Assembly: GCA_002721705.1 (NCBI GenBank)
Contig: PBLJ01000008.1
Location: 1 to 53,831, forward strand
Direction of reading: 5' to 3'
DNA from: Opitutia bacterium
GTDB taxonomy: Bacteria; Verrucomicrobiota; Verrucomicrobiia; Opitutales; Seribacteraceae
Length of the DNA stretch: 53,831 nucleotides
Shown: positions 17,152 through 24,261 of the stretch, piece by piece
Position numbering within the stretch: position 1 is the first letter of the stretch
How the letters are laid out: each line of letters begins with the position of its first letter
The notes under the pieces: model-generated
Told to the model about the DNA's origin: nothing
The model's database searches: none
What the model saw: the letters and a program-made list of their open reading frames with translations, nothing else
Program-made: the position numbers and the translations under genes

Positions 17152-18508
17152 TCTGCCAAACTATTTCCTGATCGATATCCCCACCGAGGCGCGCCTCAAC
17201 CCAGCCATGCTGCGAGAGGCGCTCCGGCAGATTAAGCGAAACCGCCGCCAATACATTCGGGACATGTCCACCGACGACGTGGTGAAGATTCTCGCACGTC
17301 TTGCTGACAACTGGCGTGACGACCTTTTTCCCTTTCGCCAACACGCCTTGGAGCATGGCCCAAAGCAAATGGGATTCTCACGGGAAACGTTGAGCCGCGG
17401 ACTGGACCAGTTCTTTGAGCGAATCACCGAAGACAGCCTGCACAATCTTCTCGCACAGGAATTCGGGGATGCCCGCAGACTCGATACCCCCGCCCCCATT
17501 CCCGAGGAGCGTGTTGAAAACCGAATGGCTCTTGCCATTGGCCCCGAGCTCATCGGCCACATAACCGCTGGCAATCTCCCCTGCCCCGCGCTCATGAGCA
17601 TGATCCACGGCCTGCTCATCGGCTCCGCTCAATTCATCAAGTGCGCCCGTGCCACGGGCTTTCTACCTCGATTGTTTGCCCACTCCATCTATGAAGCCCA
17701 CGGCAAGTTTGGCGCCTGCATCGAGATCGCCGAGTGGGAGGGAGGCCAGAAAGATCTGGAACAGGAATTGTTCGAGGAAGCCGATTGCATCACGGCAACG
17801 GGTCGTGACGAAACCCTTGCAGATATTCGTTCGCGCCTGCCGCAAGGCACCGCATTCCTTGGGCATGGTCATCGTGTCAGCTTTGGATTCCTGACCAAGG
17901 ATGTAACCACCCGCGCCTTGGCCCGCGAGCAAGCCAATCTTGCCGCCGATGATATTGCCGCTTGGAATCAGCTCGGCTGCCTGTCCCCACATGCATACTA
18001 CGTGCAACGAGGCGGCGCACATGGAGCGGAGAAATTTGCCGAGCTCTTAGCTGAAGCACTGGCGGAAAAGGAATCCACCGAACCCCGCGGCGAACTCACG
18101 ACCGCCGATGCCGCGAACATCGCCGATCTCCGATCACTCTATGAAACGCGCGCCGCCAATGTCGGCGATGTCCGGCTCTGGCAAAGCGAGGAATCCACGG
18201 CTTGGACCGTAATCTATGACCGCGAACAAATCTTTCGCCCCTCCTGCCTCAATCGCTTCGTCTTTGTGAAGGAAGTCGAGGATCTTGAGGAAGCCCTGCG
18301 AACCGCAGAAATGATCCGTGGCCAAGTCAGTACGGTTGGCCTGGCCGCGACCAAGCTCGATGCTGCCGACCTAGTACGTCAACTCGCACACTGGGGCGTC
18401 ACCCGCGTATGCCCCATCGGTCAAATGCAAAATCCGCCCCTTACTTGGCGCCACGATGGCCGCCCCGCGCTGGCCGATTATGTACGCTGGACCGACTGGG
18501 AACTGTAA
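17138..18508 (+). CDS. Acyl-CoA/acyl-protein reductase, LuxC-like
   Basis: Reduces activated fatty acyl groups to aldehyde with NADPH, in partnership with LuxE. The motif ITAGNLPCPALMSMIHGLLI matches the LuxC nucleotide/substrate region. The catalytic cysteine is C281 in NQLGCLSPHAYYV. With the ATG at 17138 the protein has 456 residues and overlaps luxE by 14 bases. An ATG at 17087 would add 17 low-complexity residues. The pair implies production of long-chain aldehydes, possibly for wax ester, alkane or lipid-linked products. No downstream enzyme for these is adjacent; queD follows after 17 bases. Confidence 0.87.
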   Translation: MAPLDLPNYFLIDIPTEARLNPAMLREALRQIKRNRRQYIRDMSTDDVVKILARLADNWRDDLFPFRQHALEHGPKQMGFSRETLSRGLDQFFERITEDSLHNLLAQEFGDARRLDTPAPIPEERVENRMALAIGPELIGHITAGNLPCPALMSMIHGLLIGSAQFIKCARATGFLPRLFAHSIYEAHGKFGACIEIAEWEGGQKDLEQELFEEADCITATGRDETLADIRSRLPQGTAFLGHGHRVSFGFLTKDVTTRALAREQANLAADDIAAWNQLGCLSPHAYYVQRGGAHGAEKFAELLAEALAEKESTEPRGELTTADAANIADLRSLYETRAANVGDVRLWQSEESTAWTVIYDREQIFRPSCLNRFVFVKEVEDLEEALRTAEMIRGQVSTVGLAATKLDAADLVRQLAHWGVTRVCPIGQMQNPPLTWRHDGRPALADYVRWTDWEL

Positions 18509-18525
18509 TTCAAAAACCACCTACA

Positions 18526-18888
18526 ATGAAAGTTCAGTTAAAAAAGACCTTTCAATTCGAGGCCGCCCATTCGCTGCCCAAGTTGCCACCCAGCCACAAA
18601 TGCCACCGCCTGCATGGGCATAGTTTTAAGGTGGATGTGATCGTGGAGGGCCAGTGTGACCCGGAATTGGGCTGGCTCGTGGATTATGCGGACATCGCAA
18701 ACGCATTCGAACCATTCTGGAAACAACTCGACCACAATCATCTCAACGCAATTGAAGGGCTGGATAACCCCACCAGTGAGAATATCGCCAAGTGGATCTG
18801 GGACCGCCTCCACCCTTCGCTGCCACAACTCACGGCCATCGAGGTGGCGGAAACCTGCAACGCAAGTTGTGTCTACAGAGGAGAATGA
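18526..18888 (+). CDS. queD: 6-carboxytetrahydropterin synthase (QueD/PTPS family)
   Basis: Converts dihydroneopterin triphosphate to 6-carboxy-tetrahydropterin, an early step to queuosine and other 7-deazapurines. The protein has 120 residues, normal for the family. Zinc histidines lie in FEAAHSLP and RLHGHSF, and the Cys before them (KCHRLHGH) is at the usual catalytic position. LDHNHLN and PTSENIAKWIW are family motifs, and VAETCNASC is the substrate-anchoring Glu region. No queC, queE or queF is in the window. The related eukaryotic-type 6-pyruvoyl-tetrahydropterin synthase is a less likely alternative. Confidence 0.92.
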   Translation: MKVQLKKTFQFEAAHSLPKLPPSHKCHRLHGHSFKVDVIVEGQCDPELGWLVDYADIANAFEPFWKQLDHNHLNAIEGLDNPTSENIAKWIWDRLHPSLPQLTAIEVAETCNASCVYRGE

Positions 18889-18906
18889 CTAGCCCATCCG
18901 CCGGCC

Positions 18907-18935
18907 TTGGCAAATTGCCAGCCCCCCACTAGATT
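18907..18935 (+). promoter_or_regulatory. Promoter of the VOC-family gene
   Basis: TTGGCA (5 of 6 to consensus), 17 bases, TAGATT, then exactly 6 bases to the ATG, so the mRNA would start at the start codon. Confidence 0.6.
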
Positions 18936-18941
18936 CCCTCT

Positions 18942-19391
18942 ATGCCCACGCGATACGCCCATGTGAACATCATCGCCGCAGACTGGAAACGACTGTGCAC
19001 TTTCTATGAACAGGTGTTTGACTGCGAACCGGTCAGTTCCGAACGCGACCATCATGGCCCACACATTGATGCTTTGACAGCAGAGCCAGGCCTCCGCATT
19101 CGCGGCCGTCATATGCGCGTGCCAGGCCATGGCGAAAATGGGCCCACCATCGAGATTTTTACTGCCAACGAAAGCGCCCCGGACACCCCCAAAAAGCTTA
19201 CCCATCCGGGCTTTGCGCACCTGGCCTTCGAGGTGGATGACGTAGATTCAAAACGCATCCAAATCAAGGAACTTGGCGGCTCGGACTATGGTGACCTTGT
19301 TACCATCGACATTCCCGGCGCGGGCAAATTGACCCTGATCTACATGACCGATCCGGAGGGGAATATCGTTGAGCTGCAAAAGTGGCATTAA
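18942..19391 (+). CDS. VOC family protein (glyoxalase/dioxygenase fold)
   Basis: Protein of 149 residues with the two beta-alpha-beta-beta-beta units of the vicinal oxygen chelate superfamily. The first begins YAHVNIIAADWKRLCTFYEQVFDCEP, with H7 a likely metal ligand. The second begins HPGFAHLAFEVDDVDS, with a second His, and TDPEGNIVELQKWH carries the Glu ligand near the end. Members include glyoxalase I, methylmalonyl-CoA epimerase and bleomycin-resistance proteins; the reaction here cannot be assigned. It has its own promoter and is followed after 57 bases by the tricorn-like protease. Confidence 0.85.
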   Translation: MPTRYAHVNIIAADWKRLCTFYEQVFDCEPVSSERDHHGPHIDALTAEPGLRIRGRHMRVPGHGENGPTIEIFTANESAPDTPKKLTHPGFAHLAFEVDDVDSKRIQIKELGGSDYGDLVTIDIPGAGKLTLIYMTDPEGNIVELQKWH

Positions 19392-19407
19392 ACTGAAGTG
19401 TTAGCCG

Positions 19408-19437
19408 TTGCGCCGAACTGGCCATGCCGTGTAAACT
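19408..19437 (+). promoter_or_regulatory. Possible promoter of the tricorn-like protease
   Basis: TTGCGC, 18 bases, TAAACT, with the -10 box ending 11 bases before the ATG. The spacer is one base longer than in most others here. Confidence 0.4.
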
Positions 19438-19448
19438 GGCTGCGCTGC

Positions 19449-22400
19449 ATGAAAAATCGCTGCTTTCCCGCAATTGCCCTCACCTCATTTTTGGCCTTTG
19501 GCGCTCACGCGCAGTTGGTGCCCCCGCCCCCCAAGCCCATCGTAGGCGCAAGACACCCCGCGCTTTCCCCCAATGGCAAGAGCTTGGCGTTTGTTTACCG
19601 GGGAGACATTTGGGGTGTCAGTTCGGCGGGAGGCCGAGCCATGCCATTAACTAGCCATTTGGAACTGGATGCCTACCCGATCTTCTCTCCGGACGGCAAA
19701 TGGATCGCTTTTGGCAGTCTGCGGAATGGGAACTGGGATATCTTTATCATGCCGGCCATCGGTGGGCCGGCGATGCAGTTGACTTGGCATTCTGGCCATG
19801 AAATTCCGTTTGGCTGGAGCCCTGACAGCCGCAGGATCAGTTTTTCGGCAAAACGCAACCCGCCGCGCTATGGAATTTTCACGGTCGACATCCAGACGCG
19901 CCGCACCGGCCTTGTTTGCGAGGATTATGCGATCATGCGCTATCCGCGCTGGTCGCCGAATGGCAAACAAATGGTGTATGGCCGTTTTGGCTTCCCCTGG
20001 TACCGGCCCCGTTACACCGGGTCGGCAGCTGCCCAGATCTGGTTGTGGGATACCGTCAAAAACCAGCGCGCGATTGTCCCGGACACCGACAACCAACGGC
20101 AGCATCTTTACACACAATTCACACCCGACGGAAAAAAACTTCTCACCGTGACGACGGATGAAGCCACACCCAACAGCCCTCTCTTGAGCAAGAAACTACC
20201 TCCACTCAAGGATACACCCGCAATGACACCCAACCTTTGGCTCATTAGCCTTGATGGCAAACGGGAGCAACTAACAAATTTAAGCGGAGATGCGGTCCGT
20301 TACCCCAGCATGGCCAAGAACGGTGATATTGCCTTTGAGTATAAGGACGGCATCTGGATGCTGCCCAAGGGCGCAGACAAGCCAAAGCGCATCCCCCTTT
20401 TGGCCCTGACCGACTCCAAGCGCAACCCAAGCCATTACGAACGAATTGTCCGGGGCGTAACCGAGGCTGAACCGTCACCGGATGGAAAACACATGGCCTT
20501 CGGCTTGAAGGGAGATATTTGGGTGGTCAGGTCCGCCAAGCCCAAGGGCAATGAAAAAGACCTCGCGGAACGCGCACGCCGACTAACCCGATGGGCTGGC
20601 GACGACTCCGACTTCTCGTGGTCTCATGACAGCAAGAAGATATATTTTACCAGCGATCGTGAGGGCAACAATCGCATCTACGAAGTCACGATCGCCAACC
20701 GCACCATCCGCCCCCTCTGGAAACGGCAGGAGGATGTTACCCGCCTGCGAATGGGACCGGACGGCAAATTTCTTTTTTGCTGGGTTGCCGGCCCCGAGGG
20801 TGGCCTGCATCGAATTGATTTAAAGGATTCTGCGGTGAAGCGCATCATCAAGGTTCCCGGCACACATTCAAGAGGGCAAGGCGGTGTGGATTACGAATGG
20901 TCGCCTGACCTCAAGTGGATCGCCTTTACCCGGCGCGGTAAGAGCGGCTCCTACAACATCTGGATCACTCCTTACGAAGGCGGCAAGGAGTATAATATCA
21001 CCCTGCTAAACGCCACCCACAGCAACCCCGCTTGGTCTCCTGATGGCCGCTACCTTTTTTTCCAGAGCAACCGCAGTGGAGACGGCCTTTATGCAGTCGC
21101 GTTGCGTGAAGAGGATTTCCACGAAAACGGCGAATTGAAATTTGCCAAGCCCAAAGGGGATTTGGACATCAAGATAGATTTCAATAACATCCACCGGCGA
21201 ATCCGCAAGGTGTCCTCACAAAATCCGGATGCCGATTTGAACATCATGGATGACGGCCGGATTTTCTTCCTTTCCGGCAACAATGTCTGGAAACTCAACT
21301 ACGATGGCAGCGAAAGCAAAAAGATGACCGACGGCGGTGGACATGTTGCCTTCCGGGTCATGCGCAAGCGCAACGAGGCCACCTTTATGAAAGGGGGCGA
21401 AATGTTTCTTTTAAGGCTTGGCGGCGGGCCGCCCCTCCGCATCACTTTTGCCGCTGAGTGGACTCAGGACATCCGTGCTGAACGACTGGCCTCATTCCAG
21501 CAATTCTGGCGCACATATCACCACCGGTTTTACGATGCCTCATTCCACGGACGGGATTGGAAAACCCTGCGCGACAAGTATGGTCGCCGCCTCTCGTCCG
21601 TGGACACCGACGCGGAATTTGCTGCCCTTCTCTCCATGCTCGTTGGCGAACTCGAGACCTCCCACTGCGAGGTCACGGCCAAGCCACCGGCCGGCCCCAA
21701 GCCGACTACCCCCCACTTGGGACTCGTTTTCGACTATTCCCACCAAGGCACCGGCATCAAGATCAATAGTGTCCCTGCCGGTTCCCCCCCGTCATTTGAA
21801 AAAACACGCATCAAGCCCGGCGAATATCTCCTTGGGATCAACGGAGAATTGGTCACTTGCAACGAAAAATTGTACGATTGGCTCAATCGGTTTGACGGCA
21901 AATATATCGAGCTGTTGGTCAATTCCGCACCCAAGCGCGACGGCGCGAGAACGGTCCGTTACAAACTTTTGACTTGGAAGGGTTTCAGCCAGCTCAACTA
22001 CCGCAACCAGGTCGCCAAGGCACAGGATTTTGTAGCCAAAAAGTCCGGTGGGAAAATCGGCTATGTCCACATTCCAGGCATGGGCGAAACCGACCAACGG
22101 CAATTTGAGCGGGAAGTCTACGAATACATTCAGGACAAGGACGCCATTATCTTCGACGTGCGCTTCAACGGCGGCGGACGGATCAGCGACAACCTCATCG
22201 ACATGCTGGAACGCAAACAACACGGAATATACGTGCCCCGGGATGGTGCGCCCGAGCCCGCGCCTGGTCGCGCCTGGCACAAGCCCATCGTGGTCATCAT
22301 GAATGAACACAGCTATTCCAACGCGGAGATGTTTCCGTATGCCATCCGTCAACGAGGCCTCGGCCGACTGGTTGGCATGCCGACGCCTGGCTATGTGATC

Positions 22401-22613
22401 TGGACCTCCACCTTCACCCTGACCAATGGCACGCGCTGCCGAATCCCCGGCCGAGGTGTGTGGCGCATGGATGGGACCAACATGGAAAACCAGGGCGAAA
22501 AACCCGATCTCCAAGTATGGATGACCCCCGCCGAATGGCTGGAAGGAAAAGATCCGCAACTGGAAAAGGCCATCGAAATGCTGCAGACACCACGACCCAC
22601 CGCCGGCAAGTAG
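19449..22613 (+). CDS. Tricorn-like S41 peptidase with WD40-type beta propeller
   Basis: Large exported protease-like protein of 1054 residues. A signal peptide (MKNRCFPAIALTSFLAFGAHA) is followed by roughly 620 residues of PD40/WD40-like beta-propeller repeats (for example SPDGKWIAFGS, SPDGRYLFFQSN). Then come a tricorn core helical region and a PDZ domain (around GIKINSVPAGSPPSFEK, YLLGINGELV). A C-terminal S41 protease domain carries DVRFNGGGR and the catalytic Ser in EHSYSNAEMFPYA. Tricorn-type proteases trim peptides; the propeller gates substrates. The start at 19449 gives a clean signal peptide. Its stop is one base before the formate dehydrogenase diaphorase gene, which is surprising for genes of unrelated function. 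Confidence 0.9.
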   Translation: MKNRCFPAIALTSFLAFGAHAQLVPPPPKPIVGARHPALSPNGKSLAFVYRGDIWGVSSAGGRAMPLTSHLELDAYPIFSPDGKWIAFGSLRNGNWDIFIMPAIGGPAMQLTWHSGHEIPFGWSPDSRRISFSAKRNPPRYGIFTVDIQTRRTGLVCEDYAIMRYPRWSPNGKQMVYGRFGFPWYRPRYTGSAAAQIWLWDTVKNQRAIVPDTDNQRQHLYTQFTPDGKKLLTVTTDEATPNSPLLSKKLPPLKDTPAMTPNLWLISLDGKREQLTNLSGDAVRYPSMAKNGDIAFEYKDGIWMLPKGADKPKRIPLLALTDSKRNPSHYERIVRGVTEAEPSPDGKHMAFGLKGDIWVVRSAKPKGNEKDLAERARRLTRWAGDDSDFSWSHDSKKIYFTSDREGNNRIYEVTIANRTIRPLWKRQEDVTRLRMGPDGKFLFCWVAGPEGGLHRIDLKDSAVKRIIKVPGTHSRGQGGVDYEWSPDLKWIAFTRRGKSGSYNIWITPYEGGKEYNITLLNATHSNPAWSPDGRYLFFQSNRSGDGLYAVALREEDFHENGELKFAKPKGDLDIKIDFNNIHRRIRKVSSQNPDADLNIMDDGRIFFLSGNNVWKLNYDGSESKKMTDGGGHVAFRVMRKRNEATFMKGGEMFLLRLGGGPPLRITFAAEWTQDIRAERLASFQQFWRTYHHRFYDASFHGRDWKTLRDKYGRRLSSVDTDAEFAALLSMLVGELETSHCEVTAKPPAGPKPTTPHLGLVFDYSHQGTGIKINSVPAGSPPSFEKTRIKPGEYLLGINGELVTCNEKLYDWLNRFDGKYIELLVNSAPKRDGARTVRYKLLTWKGFSQLNYRNQVAKAQDFVAKKSGGKIGYVHIPGMGETDQRQFEREVYEYIQDKDAIIFDVRFNGGGRISDNLIDMLERKQHGIYVPRDGAPEPAPGRAWHKPIVVIMNEHSYSNAEMFPYAIRQRGLGRLVGMPTPGYVIWTSTFTLTNGTRCRIPGRGVWRMDGTNMENQGEKPDLQVWMTPAEWLEGKDPQLEKAIEMLQTPRPTAGK

Positions 22614-22614
22614 A

Positions 22615-24240
22615 ATGGCCACCAACCAGGAGCTCATCGAACAATGGTGGAAAGAAGAAGCACCGTTGCTCCCCTTGCTTCACGCCTTCCACGACCGCGA
22701 CGGATTCATAAGTGAAGAAGCCATCCGCGCGGTGGCGGACGGGTTGAAGATTCCCGTGGCCGAGGTGTTCGGCACGGTCACTTTTTACCACCACTTTGCA
22801 CGAAAGGCGCCCGGGCAGGCTGCGCCGCGCGTGTGCACCGGGCCGGCTTGCAAATACTTGGGCGCACCGGAGCTTTTGAAATCCCTCGAGGGCGCAACTC
22901 CGATGGCTTGTGCCGGCCGCTGCGATGACGGCGTGCCGGTGTTGCAAGGGCACGAGGTGCGCGTAGGACGGACGGCGGATTCACTGGAGAAGACACCATC
23001 CCCGTTGCCGCCGCCCAATCCAGGCAACGTGGAGGAATGCGTGTTCGCCCACATCCGCGAGCCGGAGCGCAACACGATGGAGGGCTATCGCGGTTACGAG
23101 GCGCTGGAGAAGGCGCGGGGGATGTCGCGGGCGAACTTGCTGGCACTCATCACGGACAGTCATTTGGCGGGGCGCGGGGGCGCTGGGTTTCCCACGGGCA
23201 AGAAATGGGAGATGGTCGAGCAGGCGGAGGGCGAGCCGAAGTCGATTGTGTGCAACGCCGACGAGGGCGAGCCGGGATGTTTCAAGGACCGTGCGATCCT
23301 CGACTATGACCCGCACGCGGTCATTGAGGGCATGGCCATCGCTGCGCACGCGACGGGGGCGACGAAGGGGTTCATTTATTTGCGCTACGAGTATCCCGAA
23401 ACTTTCCAGATCGTCGAGCGCGCCATGGCGGAGGCGGAGGAACTTCTGGGCGACGGCTTCAAGCTGTATCTGCGGCGTGGCGGCGGGGCGTACATTTGCG
23501 GCGAGGAGGGTTCGCTTTTAAACAGCCTCGAGGGCAAGCATCCCTTCCCGCGCAACCGGCCGCCGTTCCCCGTGACGCACGGCTACAACGACCTGCCCAC
23601 CGTCGTGAATAATGTCGAGACACTGGCGTCGGTGGCGCCCATCGTGATGAAGGGCGCGGAGTGGTATCGCGGATTGGGCCTGGGCGAGCACGCGGGGACA
23701 AAGCTGGTCAGCGTGTCCGGCGACATCCAGCGGCCGGGGAATTTCGAGGCGCCATTTGGGCTGCCGTTGCTGACGCTTTTGAATGAATGGTGCGGCGGCG
23801 CGCCGGAGGGCCGGAGCATTCAGGCGGTGACGATGGCGGGGTTGTCCGGCGGCTTCCTCGCGGGCGACGATCTCGACGTGACGCTCGATGAGCCGTCCAT
23901 TCGCGCGAAGGGCGCGTTCCTTGGGGCGGCGGGCATCATGGTGTTTGACGACACGCGCGACATGGTGGAGGTGGCGCACTGCGCGATGGAGTTTTTCGCG
24001 GAAGAATCCTGCGGCAAGTGTTTCCCCTGCCGCATCGGCACACAGCGACTCACCGAGCGACTCAATGGCGCGGCCGGTCCTGCCGATGAAACGAAGTGGC
24101 GCGAGGAGGTGCATGACATCGGCCGGACAATGATGGCCACCAGCGCGTGCGGCCTGGGCGTCGCGGCGCCGAACATCACGGAGAGCCTTGTTAAATACTT
24201 CCCGGAGCAGGTGGCCGCGAGCTTGAAAAACGGCCGCTGA
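22615..24240 (+). CDS. NAD-linked formate dehydrogenase diaphorase subunit, NuoE-NuoF fusion
   Basis: Electron-transfer subunit that passes electrons from the formate dehydrogenase to NAD+. The protein has 541 residues. The N-terminal thioredoxin-like [2Fe-2S] domain (NuoE/FdsG type) has cysteines in RVCTGPACKYLG and MACAGRCDDGVP. The C-terminal NuoF/FdsB part has the FMN loop GRGGAGFPTGKKWEM, NADEGEPGCFKDR and the [4Fe-4S] signature ESCGKCFPCRIGTQRL. Two subunits that are usually separate are therefore fused. The next gene is the catalytic subunit, so a role in complex I is unlikely. Base composition is clearly more GC-rich than in the flanking genes. Confidence 0.92.
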   Translation: MATNQELIEQWWKEEAPLLPLLHAFHDRDGFISEEAIRAVADGLKIPVAEVFGTVTFYHHFARKAPGQAAPRVCTGPACKYLGAPELLKSLEGATPMACAGRCDDGVPVLQGHEVRVGRTADSLEKTPSPLPPPNPGNVEECVFAHIREPERNTMEGYRGYEALEKARGMSRANLLALITDSHLAGRGGAGFPTGKKWEMVEQAEGEPKSIVCNADEGEPGCFKDRAILDYDPHAVIEGMAIAAHATGATKGFIYLRYEYPETFQIVERAMAEAEELLGDGFKLYLRRGGGAYICGEEGSLLNSLEGKHPFPRNRPPFPVTHGYNDLPTVVNNVETLASVAPIVMKGAEWYRGLGLGEHAGTKLVSVSGDIQRPGNFEAPFGLPLLTLLNEWCGGAPEGRSIQAVTMAGLSGGFLAGDDLDVTLDEPSIRAKGAFLGAAGIMVFDDTRDMVEVAHCAMEFFAEESCGKCFPCRIGTQRLTERLNGAAGPADETKWREEVHDIGRTMMATSACGLGVAAPNITESLVKYFPEQVAASLKNGR

Positions 24241-24261
24241 TCTGCCACAAACTCTCCCCCG

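Noticed and set aside
16096-18508. Bioluminescence operon
   Set aside because: Only the reductase and synthetase parts (LuxC, LuxE) are present; no luciferase genes are near.
22615-24240. Complex I NuoE/NuoF assignment
   Set aside because: The fusion is directly followed by formate dehydrogenase alpha and fdhD, so a formate dehydrogenase role fits better.
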